The notes: generated from the sequence alone by a model not told the origin. Counted from the stretch's first letter, positions 36,381 to 45,364 are shown. The stretch: DNA of 57,473 nucleotides from Methanobacteriota archaeon (GCA_030054735.1 JASGVX010000070.1:1-57473); one strand, 5' to 3'. Translations and numbers: made by a program.

Positions 36381-37697
36381 ATGGAAGTTCCGGAAATTGA
36401 AAAACAGATAGGAATTAATCTTTACTCTACCGCTACCCGAGGTCTCGGGGGAAAACTCCGCCAGGAAATAGAAGATTTCATTGTAAAAGAGATCACAAAT
36501 CGGGAGGAAGGGCAGGAAGGAAAATATCTCATCCTCGAACTTACAAAAAGGGACTGGGATACACACCATCTGACACGGACTCTCGCAAGAATCCTGCGGG
36601 TGAGCCAGAAAAGGATCAGTGTTGCAGGCACAAAGGACAAAAGAGCGCTCACCACCCAGAAGATCAGCATATTTGATACTGATGCATCAGAAATTGAAAA
36701 AATCCATTTAAAAGATATAGAACTGAAAGTGCTGGGTCGCTCCCGAAAGTCTGTAGAACTTGGAGACCTGTGGGGAAATGATTTCACGATTACAGTGAGG
36801 AATATTGACAGTTCCACAGAAGAGACAGAAGCTCTGCTCAAAAATATAAATGATGAAATTCTTGCTCAGGGCGGAGTTCCCAACTTCTTCGGGATACAGC
36901 GTTTCGGTTCTGTCCGTCCTGTCACTCATCTTGTAGGAAAAGCCATTGTTGAAGGAAACTTTGAAAAAGCAGCCCTCCTCTATATTGCTGAACCTTTCCC
37001 GGACGAACCCGAGGAGACAAGAGCAGCACGCAAGTTGGTCAAAGAGACCCTGGATTTCAAAGAAGGCCTTAAAACCTATCCCCTCCGTCTGGGCCACGAA
37101 AGAGCCATGATGAACCATTTGATAGCAAATCCGGGAGACTACTCAGGAGCTTTCCGCGTGCTCCCTCAGAACCTTTACAGGATCTTTGTTCACGGCTACC
37201 AGTCATATATATATAATATGATCCTCTGCCGGAGAATAGAAGCCGGCATATCTTTGAACCAGGCAATTGAAGGCGATATCGTCTGCTTCAGGAATGAAGC
37301 CGGTCTCCCAGACTCCTCAATGACTGAAAAAGTTAGCTCTGAAACAGTAAACGCCATGAACCGCCTGATAAAGCGCGGAAGAGCCTTCATAACCGCCCCC
37401 CTCCCGGGTTTTAATACTGAGTTTGCGTCAGGAATTCCTGGAGAGATAGAAAGCGAGGTCCTTAAAGAAGTTAGAGTCTCTCTCGAAGGCTTCAATGTGG
37501 AAGAGTTCCCTGAAATGAGTTCGAAAGGCACCAGAAGGGAAGTACTCCTGCTGGTTGAACCAAAGTTTGAGGTAGGAGAGGATGAGCTGAACTCCGGAAA
37601 ATCAAAGGCGGTTCTTAAATTCATGCTCCCAAAGGGAAGTTATGCTACAACCGTTCTGCGGGAATATATGAAAGTAGACCCGCTGCAGATGAGCTGA
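36381..37697 (+). CDS. truD: tRNA pseudouridine(13) synthase TruD
   Basis: This 438-residue enzyme isomerises U13 of tRNA. The start at ATG 36381 is preceded by AAAGGAGTG at good spacing; a TTG at 36372 is too close to that site. The catalytic Asp lies in 'SVAGTKDKRALTTQK' (about 80-94), and TruD-specific blocks follow: 'NFFGIQRFGSVRPVTHLVG', 'RVLPQNLYRIFVHGYQSYIY' and 'VLKFMLPKGSYATTVLREYM' at the end. Length matches archaeal TruD. It is apparently monocistronic. Confidence 0.96.
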   Translation: MEVPEIEKQIGINLYSTATRGLGGKLRQEIEDFIVKEITNREEGQEGKYLILELTKRDWDTHHLTRTLARILRVSQKRISVAGTKDKRALTTQKISIFDTDASEIEKIHLKDIELKVLGRSRKSVELGDLWGNDFTITVRNIDSSTEETEALLKNINDEILAQGGVPNFFGIQRFGSVRPVTHLVGKAIVEGNFEKAALLYIAEPFPDEPEETRAARKLVKETLDFKEGLKTYPLRLGHERAMMNHLIANPGDYSGAFRVLPQNLYRIFVHGYQSYIYNMILCRRIEAGISLNQAIEGDIVCFRNEAGLPDSSMTEKVSSETVNAMNRLIKRGRAFITAPLPGFNTEFASGIPGEIESEVLKEVRVSLEGFNVEEFPEMSSKGTRREVLLLVEPKFEVGEDELNSGKSKAVLKFMLPKGSYATTVLREYMKVDPLQMS

Positions 37698-38165
37698 GAC
37701 CACAAGACAATCAGGACTGCAGAAAATCAGTCCGCAAGAAATTCGGGCTGTTAAAGTTCTCTCTCTACTTTTTTTAGTCCGGAAAGCCAAGTGTTCCCAT
37801 AAAAAGTGTCTTTGCATTCTAAGGAATAGTTGAACAATTATAGAGATGCTACCAAAGTGAAAACTTGAAGTCATATTTCAACTATTCCTTAACATGCAGT
37901 CTCAAAACTCAAAGCATTTCTACAATTGGATAATTAGATACGTTAACTTTAAAAACAAGCCCACTTAAAATAGAGAAATTTAGACATAAATTAACCCTGT
38001 AGTGGAAAAATTGACACTCTTGTAGAATTAACTTTATTTTTGGGACAGCCTGGAAATACTGTATTTGTGTGTTATAGGAATATGTCCATGCCTTTAACTG
38101 AGATTTGAAAAAATGTCTCATCCCTGGAGATCTTTAACATTTAACTTTTTCCAGGAATGGGATTT
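37698..38165. other. intergenic region with repeats
   Basis: Apart from the perfect inverted repeat at 37820-37891 and the 28-bp repeat at 37907-37934, nothing coding is seen. The stretch ACTTTATTTTTGGGACAGCC near 38030-38049 ends in a GACAGCC word also found (inverted) beside the other 28-bp repeat copy, so this may be the remnant of an IS end. Confidence 0.4.
37820..37891. repeat. perfect 15-bp inverted repeat, 72-bp unit
   Basis: TAAGGAATAGTTGAA at 37820-37834 is the exact reverse complement of 37877-37891, enclosing 42 bp. It lies about 120 bp after truD. It could be a tiny MITE or a hairpin processing or termination site. Confidence 0.6.
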
Positions 38166-38543
38166 TTAGAATATTACGTTTCTGAAAACGAGAAGGCTGA
38201 GAATCATCAGGATTATAGCAAGAATTACTGCCGTATTTGCGCTTTCTTTATCGCTTCCAAAGATAATCGGGATCGGACCAAGCATAATTACTCCTCCTCC
38301 CCTGATTTTAGATTCGGCTTTTCCTGCATACGGATCTTTATTTTCAGGTCCCTCAAACTGGAAAGAGCCTGTTGAATCAGCTTCTTTTCCGAACTCTTCT
38401 TTTCTTTTTGAATATCCTTTTCCAGGTCTGGAATTCTCACGCATGCCTATGGCTGTTCCGATCACGAGCATTAAAAATCCAAAGAGTATTATGAAAATTC
38501 CAGTCAAAACAAGTAAGTTTCCAATCAACGTTTCGTCTTCCAT
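38166..38543 (-). CDS. DUF131/TIGR00304 small membrane protein
   Basis: This 125-residue protein has two membrane segments (about 8-32 and 102-122) and a hydrophilic middle part. The conserved block 'GGGVIMLGPIPIIFGSDKE' (about 81-99) defines the family, known only as archaeal membrane proteins of unknown function. Its start overlaps the end of the next DUF131 gene upstream by 19 bp, so the two are co-translated. Confidence 0.82.
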   Translation of the reverse strand: MEDETLIGNLLVLTGIFIILFGFLMLVIGTAIGMRENSRPGKGYSKRKEEFGKEADSTGSFQFEGPENKDPYAGKAESKIRGGGVIMLGPIPIIFGSDKESANTAVILAIILMILSLLVFRNVIF

Positions 38544-38770
38544 AGGGATAGATATAGGATTGTTATTAGTAAGCCAATCCCAAGCATCTTTGTCGTAATT
38601 TCGGGGGCTGAGCCGAATACTATTGGAATGGGACCGAGCATAATCAGTCCGCCCATCTGGGTATTTGCGGAATGCTGTACCATTGTAAGGACAGTGCCTA
38701 ACAATACTATAATGAAACCAATAAATGTAACTATTGCGCCTACTCTTAGAAAATCTTCTGATGAACGCAT
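38525..38770 (-). CDS. DUF131/TIGR00304 small membrane protein, second copy
   Basis: This 81-residue relative of the previous gene lacks the long hydrophilic middle. The block 'GGLIMLGPIPIVFGSAPE' (about 40-57) lies between two membrane helices. It is the first gene of a two-gene operon with a 19-bp overlap. The pair may form a heteromer; function unknown. Confidence 0.8.
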   Translation of the reverse strand: MRSSEDFLRVGAIVTFIGFIIVLLGTVLTMVQHSANTQMGGLIMLGPIPIVFGSAPEITTKMLGIGLLITILYLSLWKTKR

Positions 38771-39825
38771 GTGGAATGATATTCTGCTTTAATTATTAAA
38801 TATATCCTTTATTAAATATATCCTTTAAATATTCTATTTTTTCGGACGAATTTGACTATTTATTTCTTTCCTTGGTTGAAATATATAAGTGAAACGTATT
38901 ATTCCTCTAATGAAAGGTGGGTATAGATTAGATATCTTGAGGAATTTCTAAAATATTTCATTTTTTACATCATAGTTTATATACAGATGTATATGGATAC
39001 ATACGGATATATATAGTTATATATATACCAAACCCCTATATATCGCCCTTTCTCCTGTATTTGATTTCTGCTTCCTGAGTTCTGACGCTCCTGGAAGAAT
39101 GTGGGAACACTAAAAACTGATAACTATATATATTTAATAGATGGAAAATATATGATTTGAAAGAAAAATAAAAAGATAGGTCAGGCAGTTGTCGTAAAAT
39201 TATTTTCCGGGGTCAGCAATGTGATGTAAATACTGTAAAAATTCATACATATCATTTTTATAATTATATATTCATATACTTGCCGGACCTCAATATCCGG
39301 CATCTTAATATATACTGTAAACACGATAAGAACTTCTTCAGTTTCATATTAATCTTCAATGTATGTTATGCGATCCTGTAAAAGGCATGTCTATAAATTG
39401 TTAAGTTATCCAGCATTGGTTACACGTAAGTTGCATTGCCCTTTAATCAGTATGCTTAAAATTGCTTTTACCGGGCAACCCATTGAATTGCCATAGAGAA
39501 TATTAGTACTGAAGCGCAGTACTCTGTTCCTGGCATCAATTCTCAGGTCTTTGCCTTTTGTAAAGGCTATTATGGGAAAGAGTTACCAGCTTCCCTAACA
39601 AACTTGTATCAGGGCAAAAACTCGCAGGACAGGTAAAAATCCGCTGGATAAATACTTTAACTAACCAGCTACAGACCAGTGAATGCGAACCGATTTACTA
39701 ACAATGTGCTTACAAATTCAATCCTATCAACCGCAATAAACTAATATCACACAGGTTTAGAGGCCAGTTGGCCTGAAACCGGTATAGCCCAGATCAATCT
39801 TAAACGATAAAACAGGTGTTTTTAA
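38771..39825. other. 1-kb AT-rich region before the PAN gene
   Basis: No gene is recognised. There are many alternating TA stretches (39000-39060, 39125-39140, 39240-39280) and possible box A sites on both strands. Hairpins include GCCGGA...TCCGGC (about 39281-39300), AGTACT...AGTACT (about 39509-39530) and GGCCAGTTGGCC (about 39763-39774). The last 300 bp are less AT-rich and may hold a long leader or a decayed gene. Confidence 0.4.
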
Positions 39826-41067
39826 ATGTCAAAAGACAGTGCCATAAAATCCTCCCTGGAAGATATTAAGTCCAGGGTAGAGTTTCAGCTTGAGTGCGGG
39901 GAGCTCAGTCCTGAGGATGTGAAATCCCTCTTAATCGAGATAGAAATACTCAAGGTCCAGAACGAAAACATGAAGGCACGGCTCCTTGAAGCCAGCGTGG
40001 CCACAGGCAGGCACCTTCAGGAGATCAACAAGTTAAAAGCCCATCTGGAGCAGCTTACCGAACCTCCGCTTTTCATTGCAACCATTCTTGAGGTAAATGG
40101 GGAAATTGCCCTTATCAGGCAGCACGGAAACAACCAGGAAGTCCTCACGCAGACACCGGAAGAATACATTGGGAAAATAGAGCCCGGAATGAGGGTTGCT
40201 GTAAACGGAGCTTACTCGATTATCTCAATAGTGAGCAGGGCTGCCGATGTGCGGGCACAGGTTATGGAACTTATCAATTCTCCAGGTGTGGACTACAGCA
40301 TGATTGGTGGGCTCACTGACGTGCTTCAGGAAGTCCGTGAGAGTGTGGAACTCCCACTTACCGAGCCCGAACTTTTCGAAGACCTGGGAATCGAACCTCC
40401 GTCCGGAGTACTGCTCCACGGGGCTCCAGGTACTGGAAAGACCCTTATTGCAAAAGCCATAGCTTCTCAGGCAAAAGCCACCTTTATCAGGATGTCAGGC
40501 TCTGACCTTGTCCAGAAATTCGTGGGAGAAGGCTCAAGGCTTGTCAAGGACATTTTCCAACTTGCAAGGGACAAATCTCCGAGTATTCTTTTCATAGACG
40601 AAATCGATGCAGTAGGAAGCATGAGGACCTATGACGGGACAAGCGGCTCGGCAGAGGTAAACAGGACAATGCTCCAGCTCCTTGCCGAAATGGATGGCTT
40701 TGACCCCCAGGGCAATGTAAAAGTGGTTGCGGCAACCAACAGGATTGACCTTCTTGACCCTGCTCTCCTCAGGCCAGGCAGGTTTGACAGGTCAATTGAA
40801 GTCCCTCTCCCTGATGAAATGGGCCGGGTTGAGATCCTGAAGATCCACACCCGCAAGATGAAACTTGCCGATGATGTGGACTTTGAGAAGTTTGCCAAGG
40901 TTCTTTCAGGAAGGAGCGGGGCAGATATAAGCGTAATTGTAAAAGAAGCCGGGATCTTTGTCCTGCGCAGGCGCGGCAAAGAGATCACCATGAGAGACTT
41001 CATGAAAGCCTTTGAAAAGGTCGTAAACGTGCAGGAGCCCGCAATTCCACAGGCTATGTTTGTGTAA
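39826..41067 (+). CDS. pan: proteasome-activating nucleotidase (PAN)
   Basis: This 413-residue AAA+ ATPase unfolds proteins for the 20S proteasome. It has an N-terminal coiled coil (about 10-75), an OB-type domain, Walker A GAPGTGKTLIAKA, Walker B ILFIDEIDAVGS, sensor AATNRIDLLDPALLRPGRFD. The extreme C terminus is AMFV: hydrophobic-Phe-X where the proteasome-docking HbYX motif has Tyr. Methanosarcina species often carry two PAN genes, so this may be the divergent one. The 75-bp repeat lies 63 bp after its stop. GGTG precedes the start ATG 39826. Confidence 0.95.
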   Translation: MSKDSAIKSSLEDIKSRVEFQLECGELSPEDVKSLLIEIEILKVQNENMKARLLEASVATGRHLQEINKLKAHLEQLTEPPLFIATILEVNGEIALIRQHGNNQEVLTQTPEEYIGKIEPGMRVAVNGAYSIISIVSRAADVRAQVMELINSPGVDYSMIGGLTDVLQEVRESVELPLTEPELFEDLGIEPPSGVLLHGAPGTGKTLIAKAIASQAKATFIRMSGSDLVQKFVGEGSRLVKDIFQLARDKSPSILFIDEIDAVGSMRTYDGTSGSAEVNRTMLQLLAEMDGFDPQGNVKVVAATNRIDLLDPALLRPGRFDRSIEVPLPDEMGRVEILKIHTRKMKLADDVDFEKFAKVLSGRSGADISVIVKEAGIFVLRRRGKEITMRDFMKAFEKVVNVQEPAIPQAMFV

Positions 41068-41129
41068 TCGGCTTTTAAAAGCAGATCTTCTTAAACTGCC
41101 AGTTCTGGCACCCTGCATGAAAAAACTAA

Positions 41130-41204
41130 GAAAAACACACATGAAATTTTCCAAATAGCAGGCACAAAAAATGAAAGTACTTGAAAGCACTTTCATGCCA
41201 AATA
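41130..41204 (+). repeat. 75-bp dispersed repeat, copy 3 (diverged)
   Basis: This copy has several substitutions compared with the others (for example ACACAC for ACGCAT, and GCCAAATA at the end), but keeps the GAAAGT...ACTTTC hairpin by exact pairing. It lies between PAN and tRNA-Glu. The minus-strand frame at 40906-41217 owes part of its length to it and is not a gene. Confidence 0.8.
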
Positions 41205-41305
41205 AATGGGCAAGCATTGTGCTGAAGAATAAATTCCATCAGTCTTCTGCCGGGTAAAGGTGAAATCCTTCCCGGCTGCTTCAATTTTTTTTCGAAAATC
41301 ACTCG

Positions 41306-41322
41306 AAAGGTTTATATTTTAT
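41306..41322 (+). promoter_or_regulatory. box A promoter of tRNA-Glu
   Basis: AAAGGTTTATATTTTA is a good BRE plus box A about 60 bp before the mature tRNA 5' end, leaving room for a leader of about 30-35 nt that must be removed by RNase P. Confidence 0.6.
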
Positions 41323-41372
41323 AAGCCACTTGAAGATATGCTGTCTTAGAGGCAGTGTATAATTAACAGCGT

Positions 41373-41447
41373 GCTCCGATAGTGTAGCTCGGCCAATCAT
41401 TCAGGACTCTCACTCCTGCGACTGGGGTTCGAATCCCCATCGGAGCA
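41373..41447 (+). tRNA. tRNA-Glu (anticodon CUC)
   Basis: The sequence folds as a cloverleaf: acceptor GCTCCGA with TCGGAGC, discriminator A at 41447, anticodon stem AGGA/TCCT with the 7-nt loop CTCTCAC (anticodon CTC), and a T arm CTGGGG TTCGAAT CCCCAT. CCA is not encoded. No intron is seen. A strong archaeal promoter lies upstream. Confidence 0.95.
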
Positions 41448-41686
41448 CTTATCCTTTTTATAATAAATTCACGCCTTTTTTATAATATTATAATATTAAT
41501 AGTTTGAATCTCTTTATTTTAGTCTTCGACCACATCTCTTTGACAATAATTTCTTGTGAAGTATTGATTTTGTGAACGCCGTCTGAATAAAGATTTTTTT
41601 AATATGCTGGCTTTTAAGGGTGTAATTTTTGATCGACACAATTTAATGAATTGAAAGCAGAATCCTGGAAAACATGAGGCTGAACT
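41448..41686. other. intergenic region after tRNA-Glu
   Basis: AT-rich; a T-run (CTTTTTATAATAAATT, and TTTTTTATAATATT near 41474) directly after the tRNA can act as an archaeal terminator. Nothing else is seen. Confidence 0.4.
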
Positions 41687-42658
41687 ATGACTCCGGAAAA
41701 CTCAAACTCAAGTCCAGACCTTGAAAGCAAGCTACGTGGCTACCTTTTCGGCACAGCCTGTGCTGACGCTCTGGGCCGCCCGGTAGAACACCTGACCCTT
41801 GAGATGATAAAGGAAAAATACGGTGATCAGGGGATTCTTGAGGCATCAGCAGATTCTCCCTGGACCGATGACACCCAGTTAATGCTTGTGCTTGCCAGAG
41901 GGCTCCTGGAAGGGGCAGAACTCAAACTGCCTGAGCTCATGGATAAGATTGCAGAAAAACTTGTACTCTGGTTGGATGAACCTGACCTTGGAGCAGGAGC
42001 GACCACAAGAGGTGCAGCCCTTAATCTCAGGGATGGAATTCACTGGAGCAGGTCCGGAATAAACTCGAAAACGTGTGGGAGCCTCATGCGAGCTGGAATT
42101 TTCGGCTTCATTTTCCGAAACGACCCCGAAAAACTGATAGATGCAGCTTCACTTTCCGGCAGGATTACCCATACCCATCCGGTTGCTGATGCTGCATCGG
42201 TTGCAGGGGCTTATTCCGTGAAACTGGCTCTTGATGGGGTAGCCCCTGAAGATATGTTTTTACCTCTTCTCAAAGTAACGAAAGGAATTTCTGATGAGTT
42301 TACGGAAGCCCTCAAAGGCTCTTATGAACTTGCTCATAGTAATTTGAGTGATGAAGAGGCTCTCCAGAAAATCGGGCAGGGCTGGTATGCGGATGAGACT
42401 TTTGCCCTTGCTTATTTCTGCATTCTGCGGTATCCTGAGGATTATAAAAAAGCAGTCCAGACTGCAGTGAACATAACAGGGGACTCGGATTCAGTGGGAA
42501 GTGTTGCAGGCGGAATTCTCGGGGCAAGGCTTGGAATCGAAGCGGTTCCGGTTTCCTGGATCGAAGCCCTGAAGGAAAGAGAGGTACTGGAGGAAATGGT
42601 AGCGCCTCTCTTTGAGAAGTACCTTGAGCTTTCCGAAAACAAACCTCAGAATCTCTGA
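41687..42658 (+). CDS. ADP-ribosylglycohydrolase family protein (DraG-like)
   Basis: This 323-residue enzyme family removes ADP-ribose from proteins or related molecules using two Mg ions. The metal ligands can be placed: 'SPWTDDTQLMLVLARGLL' (about 58-75) near the N terminus and 'TGDSDSVGSVAGGILGARLG' (about 261-280) near the C terminus, with 'GTACADALGRPVEHLT' at the start of the fold. The substrate is unknown; in nitrogen-fixing organisms the relative DraG reactivates dinitrogenase reductase, but no nif gene is nearby. GAGG precedes the start. Confidence 0.88.
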   Translation: MTPENSNSSPDLESKLRGYLFGTACADALGRPVEHLTLEMIKEKYGDQGILEASADSPWTDDTQLMLVLARGLLEGAELKLPELMDKIAEKLVLWLDEPDLGAGATTRGAALNLRDGIHWSRSGINSKTCGSLMRAGIFGFIFRNDPEKLIDAASLSGRITHTHPVADAASVAGAYSVKLALDGVAPEDMFLPLLKVTKGISDEFTEALKGSYELAHSNLSDEEALQKIGQGWYADETFALAYFCILRYPEDYKKAVQTAVNITGDSDSVGSVAGGILGARLGIEAVPVSWIEALKEREVLEEMVAPLFEKYLELSENKPQNL

Positions 42659-42692
42659 AACAGGTCGTTGTCGTAAGATTTGAGGTCTTGAA

Positions 42693-43130
42693 ATGGATTT
42701 TTCCGAAAAAGGGGTTTATTGCCTCTTATTTGAAAACCGTGACTGTGTAATAGAGGTAGGGAAAAAGGGCAGTTTTTCGTTTTCAGAAGGCTTTCACATT
42801 TATGTGGGTTCAGCTCTCGGTTCCGGGGGAATGAAGCGAGTAAAAAGGCATATTGATTTTTCTTTAAGAAAAGACAGGAATCCCAGGTGGCATGTGGATT
42901 ATCTCCACCTGGACCCTTCATTCAGATTGTCCCTGGCAGTCTGTGCCAGCACTTCTGACAGGCTTGAGTGCGAAATTGCACACAGGCTCGGGGGAGATTC
43001 AGCTCCGGGATTCGGGTGCACGGACTGCTCCTGCACTTCTCATCTTTTTTACAGGAAGAAAGATCCTATTTTGGAGGTCACTGGAGTTTTTGGGTCGCTT
43101 GGACTTCTTCCAGTCATTTTTGAGTGTTAA
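42693..43130 (+). CDS. DUF123 (GIY-YIG-like Uri superfamily) protein
   Basis: This 145-residue protein has the DUF123 pattern: 'KGVYCLLFENRD' (about 6-17), 'FHIYVGSALGSGG' (about 32-44), 'RWHVDYLHL' (about 64-72), and Cys/His residues in 'GFGCTDCSCTSHLFY' (about 110-124). The family is related to the GIY-YIG nuclease fold and is found fused to endonuclease III in some archaea; the nuclease role of this stand-alone form is inferred. The gene starts 35 bp after the glycohydrolase and may be co-transcribed. Confidence 0.82.
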   Translation: MDFSEKGVYCLLFENRDCVIEVGKKGSFSFSEGFHIYVGSALGSGGMKRVKRHIDFSLRKDRNPRWHVDYLHLDPSFRLSLAVCASTSDRLECEIAHRLGGDSAPGFGCTDCSCTSHLFYRKKDPILEVTGVFGSLGLLPVIFEC

Positions 43131-43278
43131 ATTTATTTTATATATTTAATTTTTTATATTTTCTTTCTTTTTTTCCCTTTTTTCCTTTTTCTCTCACATA
43201 GTAACAGGAAAGTTTAAAGTAAGGCAGGATTTTATTTAATCATCAGAAAGATGGTTTTATCTGATCAGGTGATGTTTC

Positions 43279-44808
43279 ATGGAACAGTTCTCTTTTATAG
43301 CCTCCATGCCTGATAAGCCTGGAGCGCTGCACAGGGCAGCCGAGATTATTACGCGGTATGAAGGAAACATCAACCGGATACAGTATGACCGGAGGATTGA
43401 CAGGAATACGGTCTTTTTTGAGGTGAGGGCCACTTCACAGGCTTATGAAAAAATTCATGAGGAGCTGGAAAGAATAGGCTACCTCCAGACTTCTCTGCAG
43501 CCTGTTGCTTTTCTTAAATTCAATGTGTATCTCCCTAACTGCCCAGGAGCTTTATTCGATTTCCTGAACCATACCACGTCTTCAGGGGCGAATATTACTT
43601 ACCTTGATTTCGATGATAGGGGGCAGCACCCCGAAAGGCTTGTCGTGAGCCTGAATATTGAAAATGCCGACCTTATAGATACTCTCCTGAACCAGCTCAA
43701 ATCAAAGTACAGGCTTGAGATTGTTGAGTATGATACTAGAGGCGAAGAGCTTGATGATACTGTTTTTTATCTGCGCCTTGCCCAGAAATTGAGGTACTAT
43801 CTCGGAAATGCAGAAGATGCATTTTTAATGAAATTTCTTCATGATATAAACCACATCGCTCAGGAGCTCTCAAACCTGAGAAAAGACCCTGTAGAGGTCT
43901 TTGAGAACATACTGAAGGTAGGAGATACTCTGAGCCAGACTTCGGGAGAAGGGTTTTACGCCGATGTGCAGAGGGTCAGGGTCAAGGACGGAATTGAACT
44001 TTTCTGCTTCCAGCTCCCCTGCGGAGGGAATATCTACCTTTTTGATTCTCCTGACGAGAGGGCCATGATTGACACTGGCTATGGGATATACCAGCCTGAT
44101 GTCGTGAATATGTTACAGCACTACGGGCTTGGGGACCTGAGCCTGCTTAAAAGGATATACATTACACATGCAGATGCTGACCACTGCGGAGCTGCAGGTT
44201 TTTATTCAGCTCCTTCTTACCTCAACCGCGAAACTTTAAAAATTACACGGGAGACCAGTCGGGCTTATGGGTCCAGCATTCAGGGGTGCATCCTGGAAGA
44301 AGTCTATACAAAAATGATTAACCTCTTCTCAAGGTTTACCCCTCCTTCAAATGTGGTCCTTTTCCCGGATATTTCATTTCAGGGCAAAGAAACAGAGAAA
44401 AGAGGGGTTTTTCCTGTTCTTGCCCGTTTCAGGATAGGAGACATGAATTTTGAAGTCCTTCAGGGGCTGGGAGGACACATGCATGGGGGGATCTTCTACC
44501 TCTGCCCTGAAGAAGGACTGTTTTTCCCTCAGGACGCAGTGATTAATTTCAGGAGTTTGAGCCCTGAGAGGACGGAGTATAATATACTGGCTGATTATCT
44601 CATGACCTCGGTAAATGTGGACAGCAGCCTTGCAAAAGAGGAACGAAATGCTCTTCTTTCTCTTATACAGGAGATCGATTCCGAACTTGTAAAAATGGGC
44701 AAAAAATGTCTTGTGTGCTGCGGGCATGGTTCCATATCAGTACTCGAAAATGGAAAACTTGTTGAGTATTCCGGATCTGAGAGGTATTATGCAAGAAAAC
44801 CTCTGTAA
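43279..44808 (+). CDS. two ACT domains plus metallo-beta-lactamase-fold protein
   Basis: This 509-residue cytoplasmic protein starts with two ACT-like regulatory domains: 'FIASMPDKPGALHRAAEII' (about 5-23) and 'VYLPNCPGALFDFLNHTTS' (about 83-101). A linker follows, and then a metallo-beta-lactamase fold from about 230. Its metal motif is THADADHCG, so the second His of the usual HxHxDH is Asp. Further ligands may be the His residues in 'GGHMHGG' and 'CCGHGS'. ACT domains often bind amino acids, so the enzyme may be allosterically controlled; its substrate is unknown. GGTGATG lies at ideal distance before ATG 43279. Confidence 0.85.
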   Translation: MEQFSFIASMPDKPGALHRAAEIITRYEGNINRIQYDRRIDRNTVFFEVRATSQAYEKIHEELERIGYLQTSLQPVAFLKFNVYLPNCPGALFDFLNHTTSSGANITYLDFDDRGQHPERLVVSLNIENADLIDTLLNQLKSKYRLEIVEYDTRGEELDDTVFYLRLAQKLRYYLGNAEDAFLMKFLHDINHIAQELSNLRKDPVEVFENILKVGDTLSQTSGEGFYADVQRVRVKDGIELFCFQLPCGGNIYLFDSPDERAMIDTGYGIYQPDVVNMLQHYGLGDLSLLKRIYITHADADHCGAAGFYSAPSYLNRETLKITRETSRAYGSSIQGCILEEVYTKMINLFSRFTPPSNVVLFPDISFQGKETEKRGVFPVLARFRIGDMNFEVLQGLGGHMHGGIFYLCPEEGLFFPQDAVINFRSLSPERTEYNILADYLMTSVNVDSSLAKEERNALLSLIQEIDSELVKMGKKCLVCCGHGSISVLENGKLVEYSGSERYYARKPL

Positions 44809-44917
44809 AAAACCGTTCGCGAAATCTGCATTACATATAATAACAGCGTTATAATAACAATAAATAGTTCAGATCCGAAAATAATTTCTATCCGAAAGAA
44901 GACCTGATTAATTACAG

Positions 44918-44993
44918 ATGATCGGCTTTATAATAATCGGCTTTGAAAATAACCCGGCTTAAAGATAACAGGCTTTAAGATAACTTGGCTTTA
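44918..44993 (+). repeat. imperfect tandem repeat, about 16-bp unit, five units
   Basis: Units resemble GATAAC-nGGCTTTAA (GATGATCGGCTTTAT, AATAATCGGCTTTGAA, AATAACCCGGCTTAAA, GATAACAGGCTTTAA, GATAACTTGGCTTTAG). They lie just before the PAP2 relic. Expansion by slippage is the simplest reading; repeated protein-binding sites are possible. Confidence 0.55.
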
Positions 44994-44995
44994 GC

Positions 44996-45364
44996 ATGGT
45001 TCCAGCGAAGTTAAGGTGTGTCTTGCCTGTTTCCGTAGTCCCAAGGTCTGAAGATATCCGTTTCGTGACCTCTGCCACAGGATATTCGATGGCGAGCGGG
45101 CATTCTCTTATATCCTTTATTTCGGCTGTGTTTCCATCTCCGAGGGCAAGAAAATTCAAACTTTTAGTCTGGGTTTTTGCTGTTACGGAAGCCTGAACCG
45201 TATATTTATCGGAGTTCATTACCCTTCTGATGTGCTGGCAGGCGTATTTATAGGGTGTATGATAGGACTCTTCTGGCTTTATGTTGAAAAAATGCTGATA
45301 AAATTCGGGTTTTTAAAAGGTAGTTTAGAGTACAAAGAGGAGAGAAAAGACGAAATATATGTAA
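44996..45364 (+). pseudogene. relic of a PAP2-family membrane phosphatase
   Basis: The frame at 44996-45196 reads 'VTSATGYSMASGHSLISFIS', matching the PSGH motif of PAP2 phosphatases with Pro changed to Ala. It stops at TGA (45194-45196). In another frame the sequence goes on 'SLNRIFIGVHYPSDVLAGVF' (SR-x5-H-x3-D motif), then a last membrane helix 'GCMIGLFWLYVEKMLIKFGF'. The N-terminal half (the KxxxxxxRP motif and first helices) is missing. The 3' end runs straight into MITE copy 3, whose translation makes up the last ~30 codons of the open frame. The gene is broken by truncation, frameshift and insertion. Confidence 0.8.

Noticed and set aside
40906-41217. 103-codon minus-strand frame over the end of PAN
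   Set aside because: It joins antisense of PAN to antisense of the 75-bp repeat; no independent coding signs.
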